Positions 38,111-46,306 of a stretch of DNA of 64,000 nucleotides are shown here, in pieces. Each line of letters begins with the position of its first letter. Position 1 is the first letter of the stretch. The position numbers and the translations under genes are program-made. Where the stretch lies: contig JACQEO010000052.1 of NCBI GenBank assembly GCA_016200545.1, positions 35,820 through 99,819 on the forward strand, given 5' to 3'. This stretch comes from Deltaproteobacteria bacterium. Its GTDB lineage: Bacteria; Desulfobacterota; Binatia; UTPRO1. The notes under the pieces are model-generated. The model saw only the letters and a program-made list of their open reading frames with translations. It was not told the origin of the DNA and did not search any database.

Positions 38111-39127
38111 CTATACCGCGACCGCCTGGCTCGTTGCGACCAACCGTGCGAGTGCCTCCGCCGCCGCGCCGCGCGCAATCGCGCGCGCCGCCCGCTCGTA
38201 GCCGTCGCGCCAGTCGGCGGCGAGTCCGGCGACGACGAGCACAGCCGCCGCGTTCACCAGCGCCAGCTCGCGTGCCGCGCCCGCCGCGCCCGCGAGGACG
38301 CCGCGCACGATCGCCGCGCTCGCCGTCGCGTCGGCGGCGCGCGGGGCCGGTCCCGTGGGCGTCACGCCGAAGTCACTTGGATGAAGATGATACGTGCGAA
38401 CGGAGCCCTCCGCCACCTCGCTCACCAGGGTCGGCCCGGCGGCGCTGATCTCGTCGAGGCCGTCGGCGCCGTGGACGACGAGCGCGCGGCGCGTCCCGAG
38501 CCGGCGGAGCGCGTCGGCGACGACGTCCGTCCATTGCACGGCGAAGACGCCGACGAGCTGCGCCTCCGCGCCCGCCGGATTGGCGAGCGGGCCGAGGAGA
38601 TTGAGGATCGTGCGGATGCCGATCTCGCGCCGTGGCGTCGCCGCGAAGCGCATCGCGGCGTGAAAGCGCGGTGCGAAGCAGAACCCGATGCCCGCCGCGG
38701 CGAGACAGCGGGCGACACCCGCCGGCGGCAGATCGATCGCGACGCCGAGCGCCTCGAGGACGTCGGCGCCGCCGACGCGTCCGGAGGCGGCGCGATTGCC
38801 GTGCTTCGCCACCGCGACGCCGGCGCCGGCCGCGATCAGCGCCGCCGCGGTCGAGACGTTGAAGGTCGCGAGGCCGTCGCCGCCCGTCCCGCAGGTGTCG
38901 ACGACCGGCCCCGGCACGGAGAGCGGCGTCATCCGCGCGCGCATCGCGCGCGCGGCGCCGACGAGCTCGTCGGCGGTCTCCCCTTTTATGCAGAGCGCGG
39001 TGAGGAGGCCCGCGATCTGCGCCGGCGTGCCCTCGCCGTCCATCAGCCGTCCCATGACTGCGAACATCTCGACCTCGGTGAGGCTGCCGCCCGAGACGGC
39101 GCGCGCGATGGCGTCCTGGATGGTCAC
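38111..39127 (-). CDS. trpD: Anthranilate phosphoribosyltransferase
   Basis: 338 aa. DTCGTGGDGLATFNVSTAAA (PRPP site), VAKHGNRAASGRVGGADVLEALG and the Asp-Glu metal pair in HGADGLDEIS are present. Separate from the glutamine amidotransferase subunit encoded just upstream. Stop of trpG lies 16 bases upstream of its ATG. Confidence 0.97.
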   Translation of the reverse strand: MTIQDAIARAVSGGSLTEVEMFAVMGRLMDGEGTPAQIAGLLTALCIKGETADELVGAARAMRARMTPLSVPGPVVDTCGTGGDGLATFNVSTAAALIAAGAGVAVAKHGNRAASGRVGGADVLEALGVAIDLPPAGVARCLAAAGIGFCFAPRFHAAMRFAATPRREIGIRTILNLLGPLANPAGAEAQLVGVFAVQWTDVVADALRRLGTRRALVVHGADGLDEISAAGPTLVSEVAEGSVRTYHLHPSDFGVTPTGPAPRAADATASAAIVRGVLAGAAGAARELALVNAAAVLVVAGLAADWRDGYERAARAIARGAAAEALARLVATSQAVAV

Positions 39128-39143
39128 GGTGCGACCCGGCCGC

Positions 39144-39806
39144 TCACGCCGGCGGGAGTCCCGCGAGGAAGTTGTCGAGGAGCCGCTTGCCCTCGAGCGT
39201 CAGGATCGACTCGGGATGAAACTGCACCCCCTCGAGCGCGACGTGCCGGTGGCGGACGCCCATGATCTCGCCCTCGTCGGTCCAGGCGGACACCTCGAGC
39301 TCGGCGGGCACGGTCGCGCGATCGATCACCAGCGAGTGGTAGCGGGTGGCGTCGAAGGGATTGGCGAGATCGCGGAAGACCCCGCGGCCGTCGTGGCGGA
39401 TGGGCGACGTCTTCCCGTGCATGATGCGCGGCGCGCGCACGATCGCGCCGCCGAGCGCGGCGGCGATCGCCTGGTGTCCGAGACAGACACCGAGGATCGG
39501 GATCTCGCCGGCGAAGCGCTCGATGAGCGGCACCGAGATCCCCGCCTCCTTCGGCGTGCAGGGGCCGGGGGAGATCACGATGCCGCGCGGCCGGCGCTCG
39601 GCGATCTCGGCGAGCGTGATCGCGTCGTTCCGCCGCACCTCGACGTCGGCGCCGAGCTCGGCGAGATACTGCACGAGGTTGTAGGTGAAGGAGTCGTAAT
39701 TGTCGATTACAAGTATCGCCCCCGCTCGCTGGCGCTCGCGATGGGCGTCGCGCCCCGGAGTGAATCCGGGGCGCTCCCCCACAGAAGATCTCGTTGCGGC
39801 GGTCAT
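39144..39806 (-). CDS. trpG: Anthranilate synthase glutamine amidotransferase subunit
   Basis: 220 aa class I amidotransferase: [15 protein letters not shown] with the nucleophile Cys, and [11 protein letters not shown] with the catalytic His-Glu. Conserved homology begins at [14 protein letters not shown], but the codon there is ATA, so the gene must start upstream; the ATG at 39806 overlaps the trpE stop (ATGA) and adds a 29-residue Arg-rich extension. Could also serve p-aminobenzoate synthase as an amphibolic subunit. Confidence 0.94.
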   Translation of the reverse strand: MTAATRSSVGERPGFTPGRDAHRERQRAGAILVIDNYDSFTYNLVQYLAELGADVEVRRNDAITLAEIAERRPRGIVISPGPCTPKEAGISVPLIERFAGEIPILGVCLGHQAIAAALGGAIVRAPRIMHGKTSPIRHDGRGVFRDLANPFDATRYHSLVIDRATVPAELEVSAWTDEGEIMGVRHRHVALEGVQFHPESILTLEGKRLLDNFLAGLPPA

Positions 39807-41302
39807 GATACCCGTCCGAGTTGCTCGGCGCGCTTCAGCGCTTGGAGCATGCCGCGCGCCTTGTTGAGGCATTCCGCGTGCTCGCGCTCGGGATCGGAGT
39901 CGGCGACGATGCCGGCTCCTGCCTGCGCGTACACCGTGTCGCCCTTGATCAACATGGTGCGGATGGCGATGCAGGTGTCCATCGTGCCGCCGAAGCCGAA
40001 GTAGCCGACGGCGCCGCCGTAGACGCCGCGGCGCACCGGCTCGAGCTCCTCGATGATCTCCATGGCACGGATCTTCGGCGCCCCCGAGAGGGTGCCCGCG
40101 GGGAACGTGGCGCGGAACGCGTCGTAGCAATCGCGGCCGCGTGCCAGGCGACCGCGTACGTTGGAGACGATGTGCATCACGTGCGAGTAGCGCTCGATCA
40201 CCATGCGCTCGGTCACCTCGACGCTGCCGCTCGCGGCGACGCGCCCGACGTCGTTCCGCCCGAGGTCGAGCAGCATGACGTGCTCGGCGATCTCCTTCGG
40301 ATCGGCGAGGAGCGCGCGCTCGAGATCACGGTCTTCCATCTCCTGCGTGCCGCGGGGCGAGGTGCCGGCGATCGGGCGCACCGTGATCTCCCCGTCCTCG
40401 ACACGCACCATCACCTCCGGCGACGCGCCCACCAGGATCTGGTCGCCGAGCTGCAGGTAGAACATGTAGGGCGACGGGTTGATCGTCCGCAACGCGCGGT
40501 AGACGTTGAACGGCGCGGCGCGGAGCGGCGCCTCCATGCGCTGCGCGAGAACGACCTGGATTACGTCGCCGGCGCGGATGTATTCCTTGGCGCGCTCGAC
40601 GAGCTTGCCGTACTCGCCTCCGGTGAGATTAGCGCGCATCCCGGGTGCCGGCGCCGCGGCGCCGGGGATCGCCTCGGGGAAGCGCACCGCGGTGCCGAGC
40701 CGTGCCACCAACTCGTCGATGCGTGCCACCGCCGCGTCGTAGGCATGGGGCGGATCGGTCGCCGGGTCGCGGAGGTCGACGTTCACCACGACCTTGATCG
40801 ATTGCGCGACGTTGTCGAACACGAGGACGCTCGCCGCGATCATGAAGTACAGCTCGGGGAGGCCGAGGTCGTCCGGCAACGTCGCCGGCAGGCGTTCGAA
40901 GAAGCGGACGGCGTCGTAGGCGACGTAGCCGACGGCACCGCCGAAGAACCGCGGCAGTCCGGGGAGCGCGACCGGTCGGTAGCCGGCAAGCAGGTCCTTC
41001 AACGCCGCGAGCGGATCCGCCGCCTCCCACCGTCGATCGGGGAGGCCGTCCGCGCGCACGGTCACGGTGTGACCGCGGCTACTGAAGACCGCTGCGGGCT
41101 CGCTCCCGAGAAAGCTGTAGCGCGCCCACTTCTCGCCGCCCTGCACGCTCTCGAGGAGAAAGCCGTGCGGGCCGCGCGCTACTTTCAGATACGCCGAGAC
41201 CGGCGTCTCGGTGTCGGCGAGGATCTCGCGATAGACGGGGACGAGGTTCCCCTCGCGCGCGAGCTCGAGAAAATCGCTCGCCGTCGGCGTGCACGCGCCC
41301 AT
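39803..41302 (-). CDS. trpE: Anthranilate synthase component I
   Basis: 499 aa chorismate-utilising enzyme. N-terminal part has [19 protein letters not shown] and [17 protein letters not shown], containing the LLES element that binds feedback tryptophan in known TrpE. The catalytic part has [67 protein letters not shown] and [10 protein letters not shown]. First gene of trpEGDCFBA, 15 bases after the SPOR gene. No leader peptide with tandem Trp codons or attenuator hairpin is visible before it. Confidence 0.97.
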   Translation of the reverse strand: MGACTPTASDFLELAREGNLVPVYREILADTETPVSAYLKVARGPHGFLLESVQGGEKWARYSFLGSEPAAVFSSRGHTVTVRADGLPDRRWEAADPLAALKDLLAGYRPVALPGLPRFFGGAVGYVAYDAVRFFERLPATLPDDLGLPELYFMIAASVLVFDNVAQSIKVVVNVDLRDPATDPPHAYDAAVARIDELVARLGTAVRFPEAIPGAAAPAPGMRANLTGGEYGKLVERAKEYIRAGDVIQVVLAQRMEAPLRAAPFNVYRALRTINPSPYMFYLQLGDQILVGASPEVMVRVEDGEITVRPIAGTSPRGTQEMEDRDLERALLADPKEIAEHVMLLDLGRNDVGRVAASGSVEVTERMVIERYSHVMHIVSNVRGRLARGRDCYDAFRATFPAGTLSGAPKIRAMEIIEELEPVRRGVYGGAVGYFGFGGTMDTCIAIRTMLIKGDTVYAQAGAGIVADSDPEREHAECLNKARGMLQALKRAEQLGRVS

Positions 41303-41317
41303 CGCGGCCCTCGCGCC

Positions 41318-42052
41318 TCAGTCGGAGGCGACGAACGCCTCCGGCACGCCGGGCTCGTGGCGCAACCGCGACACCATCTGGGTCGCGCGCTCCATCGACG
41401 GGAAGTGACCGACGCGGACACGGTAGAACATCGCGCCGTCGCGACGCGTGCGGACGATGTACGCTTCGTAGCCGCGGGCGCGCAGGCGCTTCACCAGATC
41501 GTCGGCGGTACGGGGTTCGCGCGTCGCGGTCACCTGCACGCTCCACTCCCCGCCCGCGGTCGAGGGCGGCAGCGCCGCTGCGGGCGGGCTCGCCGACGCG
41601 TGCGGCGCGACGAGGGCGACGGCGACCCGCGCCTCGGGCGTCCGACCGGACGCCGGCGTGCGCGGCGCGTCCGACCGCTCCGCCGCCGCGCGCTCGTGCA
41701 CGCCGCCTGCGGCCTCGACCGCGGCTCCAGGGGGCGCGCCGTGCTCCGCCGCGGGAGCGGCCGCGTGCGCGCCGACCGCGCCGGCGACCCGCGTCGGATG
41801 GTCGTCGTCGCCGAGGGTATCGTCGAAGGTGAGGTCCTGCTCGGCCGCGGGCGTCTCCTCGGCGGCGGCCGGAGCGACCGGCAGCCTGACGACGCGTTCG
41901 GCGTCGTCGAGTTGGCGGTCGCCGATGCCGCGACCGGCATAGATGCCGAGCAGGAACACGATGAAGAGGCTCGCCGCCGTACTGACGATCAGCCCGGCGA
42001 GCTCCAAACGTGTGAGCTCGAATCGAAAGCGTGAATCCCCTCCTCCTGCCAT
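41318..42052 (-). CDS. Membrane-anchored SPOR domain protein
   Basis: 244 aa. One membrane segment at about 18-40 (LAGLIVSTAASLFIVFLLGIY), an Ala/Pro/Glu-rich periplasmic linker of about 120 residues, and a C-terminal SPOR domain (WSVQVTATREPRTADDLVKRL, FYRVRVGHFPSMERATQMVSRL). SPOR domains bind denuded septal peptidoglycan, so a cell-division role is likely but not specific. Thirteen bases after argS; cotranscription with argS and trp genes is probable. Confidence 0.88.
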   Translation of the reverse strand: MAGGGDSRFRFELTRLELAGLIVSTAASLFIVFLLGIYAGRGIGDRQLDDAERVVRLPVAPAAAEETPAAEQDLTFDDTLGDDDHPTRVAGAVGAHAAAPAAEHGAPPGAAVEAAGGVHERAAAERSDAPRTPASGRTPEARVAVALVAPHASASPPAAALPPSTAGGEWSVQVTATREPRTADDLVKRLRARGYEAYIVRTRRDGAMFYRVRVGHFPSMERATQMVSRLRHEPGVPEAFVASD

Positions 42053-42065
42053 GGTGCTCCTCCTC

Positions 42066-43730
42066 TCACATGGTGTCGGGCGCAGAGATCCCGAGGATCG
42101 TCAGCCCGGCGCGGATCGTTTTCTGCACGTTCACGGCGAGCAACAGGCGCGCCGTCGCGAGATCGCGATCGTCTCCGAGAATGCGGCTGCGATTGTAGTA
42201 CCGGTGGAACTCGGCGGCGAGCTCCATGAGAAAGAACACGACGCGATGGGGCTCGAGCTCGAGCGCCGCGCCCTCGACGATCTCGGGGAACTGCGCCAGT
42301 CGCCGCACCAGCGCCAGCTCTTCACCCTCCGTAAGGCGCGCCGGATCGGCGGCCGCGGCGGCGTCGAGGTCGAGGCCCACCGCCGCTGCGGCGCGGAAGA
42401 TGCTGGCGACACGCGCATGGGCGTACTGCACGTAGAAAACCGGGTTCTCCGCCGTCCGTTGCTTGGCGAGGTCGAGGTCGAAGTCGAGCTGGGCGTCCGA
42501 TTTGCGCATGAGGAGGAAAAAGCGCGTCGCGTCGGCGCCGACCTCGGCGACGACCTCGCGCAACGTGACGAAGTCCCCCGAGCGCTTCCCCATGCGCACC
42601 GGTTCGCCGCCGCGTATGAGGTTGACGATCTGCACCAGCACCACCTCGAAACGCGCCGGGTCGAGTCCCAGCGCGGCGAGCGCCGCCCGCATGCGCGGCA
42701 CGTGGCCATGGTGGTCGGCGCCCCACACGTCGATGATCCGATCGTAGCCCGCCCCGTACTTGGCGCGGTGGTAGGCGACGTCGGCGGCGAAGTACGTGAA
42801 CTCGCCGCCGGTCTTCACCAGCGGCCGGTCCTTGTCGTCGCCGAACGCGGTGGAGCGGAACCAGCGCGCGCCCTCGGCGTCGTACACGTATCCCGCGGCA
42901 TCGAGCGTCGCCAAGGTCGTGTCGACGGTGCCCTCGGCGCGCAGCTGGCGCTCGCTCACGTAGCGGTCGAAGCGAATCGCGAGCGCCGCCACGTCGTCAC
43001 GGATGGCCTCGAGCAGGATCGCGCCGGCAGCGTCGCCGAGATACGCACGCGCCTCGGCGGCGTCAACGTCCATCCAGCGCGCGCCCTCGCTGGCATGGAT
43101 GGTCGCGGCGACGTCGCGCACGTAGTCGCCCTGGTAGCCGTTCTCGGGAAACGGCACATCGTGGCCGCAGAGCTCGGCGTAGCGCGCGTAGGTCGACGCC
43201 CCGAGCATCGCCATCTGATTGCCGGCGTCGTTGACGTAGTATTCGCGCGCGACCTCGTGGCCGGTCGCGGCGAGCAGGCTCGCGAGCGCGTCGCCGGTCA
43301 CGGCGCCGCGCGCGTGCCCGACGTGCAGCGGCCCCGTCGGATTGGCGCTCACGAACTCGATCTGCACTCTCCGTCCGACGCCGATCGCCGAGCGGCCGTA
43401 CGCGTCGCCCGCCGCGTCGATCTCGCGCAGCAGTTTCCACCAGTATGCCGGCGCGAAGCGGACGTTGATGAACCCCGGCCCCGCGATCTCGACCGACGCG
43501 AGGATACCGTCGCGATCGTCGAGGTGGCGGACGATCGTCTCCGCGACGGCCCGTGGTGGCCGTTTCTCGCTGCGCGCGAGCGCAAGGGCGAGGTTGCTCG
43601 CAAGATCCCCGTGCTCGGCCTCTTTCGGGACGGTCAAAAGCAAAGGGGGGAGAGTTGTCGTCAGCAGCTCTCCCCCCTTGGTCGCCCGTTCACAGGCATC
43701 GCGCAGTAGTGCTTCGAGAGGCTTCTTCAT
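42066..43730 (-). CDS. argS: Arginyl-tRNA synthetase
   Basis: 554 aa class I synthetase. Signature SANPTGPLHVGHARGAVTGD includes the HIGH variant HVGH; the KMSKS loop is degenerate (MGKRSGDF), as is usual for ArgRS. Additional N-terminal domain and a C-terminal DALR anticodon domain ending AGLTILGISAPDTM are present. ATG at 43730 has GGAGGGG directly upstream and was preferred to a start at 43772. Codons about 17-29 (KGGELLTTTLPPL) form a strong inverted repeat, listed separately. Confidence 0.97.
   Translation of the reverse strand: MKKPLEALLRDACERATKGGELLTTTLPPLLLTVPKEAEHGDLASNLALALARSEKRPPRAVAETIVRHLDDRDGILASVEIAGPGFINVRFAPAYWWKLLREIDAAGDAYGRSAIGVGRRVQIEFVSANPTGPLHVGHARGAVTGDALASLLAATGHEVAREYYVNDAGNQMAMLGASTYARYAELCGHDVPFPENGYQGDYVRDVAATIHASEGARWMDVDAAEARAYLGDAAGAILLEAIRDDVAALAIRFDRYVSERQLRAEGTVDTTLATLDAAGYVYDAEGARWFRSTAFGDDKDRPLVKTGGEFTYFAADVAYHRAKYGAGYDRIIDVWGADHHGHVPRMRAALAALGLDPARFEVVLVQIVNLIRGGEPVRMGKRSGDFVTLREVVAEVGADATRFFLLMRKSDAQLDFDLDLAKQRTAENPVFYVQYAHARVASIFRAAAAVGLDLDAAAAADPARLTEGEELALVRRLAQFPEIVEGAALELEPHRVVFFLMELAAEFHRYYNRSRILGDDRDLATARLLLAVNVQKTIRAGLTILGISAPDTM
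43643..43679. repeat. Perfect 12-bp inverted repeat within the argS 5' coding region
   Basis: Arms AAGGGGGGAGAG (43643-43654) and CTCTCCCCCCTT (43668-43679) are exact reverse complements around a 13-base loop. In the argS mRNA this would fold about 50 bases after the start codon into a very stable hairpin. Confidence 0.8.
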
Positions 43731-43828
43731 GCCCCTCCGCACCGGGAGGCCGCGCCGCGGGGACGCCACCAACGCCGATAGCTCGTGCGCGTTTCGATCA
43801 TGACGGAACTCAAGGGATTCAAGAGCTT

Positions 43829-43857
43829 CCGATACGTGCTTTCAGCCGGGCAGTCAA
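43829..43857 (-). promoter_or_regulatory. argS: Candidate argS promoter
   Basis: Minus strand TTGACT (43857-43852), 17 bases, TATCGG (43834-43829), about 100 bases before the argS ATG. Good -35 and spacing, half-match -10. Confidence 0.35.
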
Positions 43858-43875
43858 GGCGCGCGGTGCGGCACA

Positions 43876-43905
43876 TTGACGACCATCCTCGAGTACGGCC
43901 ATACT
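43876..43905 (+). promoter_or_regulatory. Candidate vapBC promoter
   Basis: TTGACG (43876-43881), 18 bases, CATACT (43900-43905). The predicted start falls at or next to the antitoxin ATG (43912), so the transcript may be leaderless. The -10 is buried in the left arm of the palindrome 43894-43920. Confidence 0.45.
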
Positions 43906-43920
43906 CGCAGTATGGCCGTA
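43894..43920 (+). promoter_or_regulatory. Palindromic operator over the vapB start codon
   Basis: Arms TACGGCCATACT (43894-43905) and AGTATGGCCGTA (43909-43920) are exact inverted repeats with a 3-base spacer. The right arm contains the antitoxin ATG. This is the expected kind of site for a ribbon-helix-helix antitoxin that represses its own operon. Confidence 0.75.
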
Positions 43921-44196
43921 ACAACCGTCAAGTCTACGTATTCACTGGACGTGGAGACACTCACGCTATTGGAGCGGACGGCGGAGCGGTGGCAAGTGTC
44001 AAAGTCCGAAGTTCTGCGCCGCGCGATCCGTGCCGCCGCAGCGAAGGCAGCCCCGGATGCGGACGAGGCGATGCGCGCTCTCGACGAGCTGCAGCGCTCG
44101 CTGCAACTCAGTCCAGCAAAAGCGACTGCGTGGGCGAGGCGCTCGCGTACCGAGCGGCGTACCTCGTCGGCCCGCAGCGAGGGTCGAAACAAGTGA
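43912..44196 (+). CDS. vapB: Ribbon-helix-helix antitoxin (VapB-like)
   Basis: 94 aa. N-terminal ribbon-helix-helix motif (TVKSTYSLDVETLTLLERTAERWQVSKSEVLRRAIR, shown here as two parts: beta strand TVKSTYSLD and helices LTLLERTAERW and SKSEVLRRAIRAAA). C-terminus after residue 60 should wrap the toxin. ATG at 43912 was chosen because the palindromic operator covers it; a frame opening at 43876 exists but would ignore that. Its stop overlaps the toxin start (GTGA). Plus strand, opposite to its housekeeping neighbours. Confidence 0.85.
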   Translation: MAVTTVKSTYSLDVETLTLLERTAERWQVSKSEVLRRAIRAAAAKAAPDADEAMRALDELQRSLQLSPAKATAWARRSRTERRTSSARSEGRNK

Positions 44197-44567
44197 TCCA
44201 CCTCGACACGAGTTTCCTCATTCGGGCGCTCGTCGCCGGATCGCCCGAGGATCGCCGGCTGCGACGCTGGCTGTCGAATCGAGCGCCGCTCGGTATGAGC
44301 TGCGTGAGCTGGGCGGAGTTCCTGTGCGGGCCGGTCGAACCCGACCACGTCGAGCTCGCGACACGCCTCGTGGGCGAGTCTGTCCCCTTCGTCGCGGCTG
44401 ACGCTGCGACGAGCGCGCAGCTCTTCAACGTTTCCGGTCAGCGTCGAGGCTCGTTCACCGATTGCATGATCGCCGCGACCGCGATCCGAGCAACCGCAGC
44501 TCTCGCAACGGGCAACCCCGCCGACTTTCGCAGATTCTCGTCAGCCGGCTTGAAGCTCGTGGCCTAA
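44193..44567 (+). CDS. vapC: PIN-domain ribonuclease toxin (VapC-like)
   Basis: 124 aa from the GTG at 44193. Acidic residues of the PIN active site are visible: Asp in MIHLDTSFLIRAL, Glu in SWAEFLCG and Asp in FTDCMIAATA. Length and order match VapC toxins, which cut specific RNAs. Translationally coupled to the antitoxin by GTGA. Appears intact. Confidence 0.9.
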   Translation: MIHLDTSFLIRALVAGSPEDRRLRRWLSNRAPLGMSCVSWAEFLCGPVEPDHVELATRLVGESVPFVAADAATSAQLFNVSGQRRGSFTDCMIAATAIRATAALATGNPADFRRFSSAGLKLVA

Positions 44568-44644
44568 CGGCCGAATCCGCCGAGGATAAGGACAATTCGA
44601 CGAGACGACCTGCTACGCCAAGTCGTCCAGCAGCCATCCATCAC

Positions 44645-44908
44645 CTACGCCGTTGCCTTGAGCAGCACCTCGTTGATCACAGTCTGGTAGCCCAGGCCGC
44701 GCCTCTTGCCTTCGCGCTTTGCCCAAGTGATGACGCTCGGGTGCAGGCGGATCGATACGGGTTGGTACTTCTCGACACCCTTCGGTGGACGACCGCGCCT
44801 CGGCCGCTTCTTCCCGAGCTTCCGCTCGATTGCCTTGCGAGCGGCCTCGGCTTCGTTGGCCGTCAGCCGACGAGCGGTTTCAAAGGGGAACTCTCTTGGC
44901 TTCTTCAT
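44645..44908 (-). CDS. brnA: BrnA-type antitoxin
   Basis: 87 aa. A charged N-terminal part (EAEAARKAIERKLGKKRPRRGRPPKG) precedes a C-terminal ribbon-helix-helix region, YQPVSIRLHPSVITWAKREG and GYQTVINEVLLKA, the layout of BrnA. It overlaps the brnT remnant by 29 bases, as brnTA pairs usually do. Because the toxin half is truncated it may now be an orphan antitoxin. Confidence 0.8.
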   Translation of the reverse strand: MKKPREFPFETARRLTANEAEAARKAIERKLGKKRPRRGRPPKGVEKYQPVSIRLHPSVITWAKREGKRRGLGYQTVINEVLLKATA

Positions 44909-45077
44909 AGCGGGATCTCTCCTTCCGGCTGGCGCGCCGCGCAGTGATGAGGCGGTAGATGTTGTCCGGCTGCCGGATAGTGAAGGCAACCACCACGACT
45001 CCAATATCGGACTCGCCGATCAGCCAGCGGCGCTCCTCGGTTGCCGTGGAATGCTTCGGGTCGGGCGCAATGAGCGC
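44880..45077 (-). pseudogene. brnT: 3' two-thirds of a brnT toxin gene, 5' end missing
   Basis: 65 codons in frame to the stop at 44880: ALIAPDPKHSTATEERRWLI, GESDIGVVVVAFTIR, IYRLITARRASRKERSRYEE. These are the second half of BrnT, with the usual HS..EERR..IG and ARRAxRxERxxYEE signatures. The first 30 or so residues (normally an FEWDPxKxxxNxxKHG block) are absent; upstream of 45077 the sequence turns into a zinc-ribbon gene fragment in another frame. No good start codon serves the remnant. Confidence 0.75.
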
Positions 45078-45288
45078 TCGGCGGCGTCGCTTCGGGCTCG
45101 GGCGCTGCCGCAACGGACGGTGGCGCCGTCGGTGATGACCGCAGCCGCTCGCCGCAACCGCCGCAGAACTTCTCGCTGGGCCCATTCGACGCGCCACACG
45201 CCGCGCAAATCGCGGCCAGTGCGGCACCGCATTCGCCACAGAACCGGCGCTCGGAGCCGTTGTCGTGATCACAGGACGAGCAGCGCAT
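45075..45288 (-). pseudogene. N-terminal fragment of a double-zinc-ribbon protein
   Basis: From the ATG at 45288 the frame gives two zinc ribbons: CSSCDHDN ... FCGECGAAL and ICAACGAS ... FCGGCGERL, then a Pro/Ala linker (SSPTAPPSVAAAPEPEATPP). Such ribbons are common at the N-terminus of adenylate/guanylate cyclase-ATPase regulators. The frame runs on to 44905 but beyond about 45077 it is only the shadow of brnT. So the 5' end of one gene is joined to the 3' end of another. Confidence 0.6.
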
Positions 45289-45618
45289 CGCGTGTCTTCT
45301 CGCGTGCGGGGACTATCACGACGGACTCGAATGCCAGAACGAGCAGCCATCGGTGGAAGCGGACACTTTGGCCGGAAACGGGACGATGTGGTCGTCAGCG
45401 TCGTGTGTCGTAGCGGCCTTCCTTGCGCGCTCGGCCATCGCATGACACGGCCAACTCTGTCGAGGAAAATCCACACGAACGGTCGCGCGGGAGCCCCGAA
45501 GAGCCGCCCCCAAGCCATTGCCCAGTCGGACCCGGCGGCCGCTACGGGGCTCCGAGGTCGTCACTCAAATCCCACAACAAGCTTGGCATGTCCCCCTCCA
45601 GCCAAGTAAGCTGACCTC
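45289..45618. other. 330-base gap with no recognisable gene
   Basis: Neither strand gives a convincing protein. The short inverted repeat CTTGGC (45582-45587) / GCCAAG (45601-45606) just before the antitoxin ATG at 45619 could be a binding site, but six-base arms are weak evidence. The stretch may hold decayed mobile DNA; I could not identify it. Confidence 0.4.
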
Positions 45619-45846
45619 ATGGTCCTGCGAGCGGTGGTTCGAGAGGGACGGCTCCTCGTGGACGAGCCGACGACTCTTCCGGAAGGAACCGTCGTCGATC
45701 TCGTCGTCGATGACGAAGGGGATGATCTGGACGAGGCCGAACGAGCGGCCCTACACGCGCATCTCGAAGCGTCGTGGAAAGCGTCCGAGCGCGGCGAGGT
45801 CGTTCCCGCCGCCGACGTCCTCGCGGAGCTCCGGCGCCGATCGTGA
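45619..45846 (+). CDS. Small antitoxin-like protein paired with RelE/ParE-type toxin
   Basis: 75 aa. Short beta-rich start (LRAVVREGRLLVDEPTTLPEGTVVDLVV), then a helical tail LDEAERAALHAHLEASWKASERGE and VPAADVLAELRRR. The size, acidity and coupling to a downstream RelE/ParE homologue fit an antitoxin; the ending ADVLAELR resembles many such antitoxins. I cannot place it in a named DNA-binding class with certainty. The stop overlaps the toxin start (GTGA). Confidence 0.75.
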   Translation: MVLRAVVREGRLLVDEPTTLPEGTVVDLVVDDEGDDLDEAERAALHAHLEASWKASERGEVVPAADVLAELRRRS

Positions 45847-46154
45847 AGCGTCAGGTCGTCCTGACGCCCGAGGCGCAGGACGACGCGCGACGCATCGACG
45901 ATTGGTGGCGGACCAATCGTCCCGCGGCAACGGGGCTCTTCACGGAAGAGTTATCTGCGGCGTTGGCAATGCTCGAAACCGCCCCGGAGATCGGGCGCCC
46001 GTATCGCCACCGCATCGTTCCCACGCTCCGCCGCGTACTGCTCCGCGCCGCGCGCTATCACGTGTATTACGTTGTCACAGCGAACGCGGTTAGAGTCCTC
46101 GCCGTCTGGAGCGCGCTTCGCGGCCGTCAACCCAGTCTGCCGAGACGAGGATAG
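45843..46154 (+). CDS. RelE/ParE-family toxin
   Basis: 103 aa from the GTG at 45843. Family landmarks VVLTPEAQDDARRIDDWWR near the start, APEIGRPYRHRIVPTLRRVLL, and the C-terminal strand RYHVYYVVTANAVRVLAVW are present. The Tyr/Arg-rich ending is as expected for ParE/RelE toxins; whether it targets gyrase or the ribosome cannot be told. Translationally coupled to the 75-aa antitoxin. Intact. Confidence 0.87.
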   Translation: MKRQVVLTPEAQDDARRIDDWWRTNRPAATGLFTEELSAALAMLETAPEIGRPYRHRIVPTLRRVLLRAARYHVYYVVTANAVRVLAVWSALRGRQPSLPRRG

Positions 46155-46306
46155 CGACCACCGAACACCCGCCCCCGCAACTCCGCTCCACATTCAGGAC
46201 AGAACTTCGCCGTCGGAGACGCGTCGGCGCTGCACGCCGGGCAGCGCCGCGCGACGGGACTGCCGCATTCGAGGCAGAACTTTGCGCCGAGCGGATTCTC
46301 ATGGCT
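46127..46306 (-). pseudogene. Second double-zinc-ribbon fragment
   Basis: Reading minus strand from about 46303: HENPLGAKFCLECGSP, then RRCPACSADASPTAKFCPEC and GAELRG, running to a stop at 46127 within the end of the plus-strand toxin gene. The first Cys pair normally before HEN is missing and there is no start codon in this frame. It is clearly related to the fragment at 45075-45288. It abuts the rplQ-like fragment out of frame. Confidence 0.6.

Noticed and set aside
41303..41317. Tryptophan attenuator before trpE
   Set aside because: Only 15 bases separate the SPOR gene from trpE, with no Trp codon run and no hairpin pair.
43785..44192. In-frame upstream extension of the VapC frame
   Set aside because: It runs through the palindrome and VapB in another frame and shows no motif; the GTG at 44193 coupled to the antitoxin stop explains translation.
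45289..45618. Possible insertion sequence remnant
   Set aside because: Some strings look like insertion-sequence ends, but I found no transposase motif, no paired inverted repeats and no target duplication.
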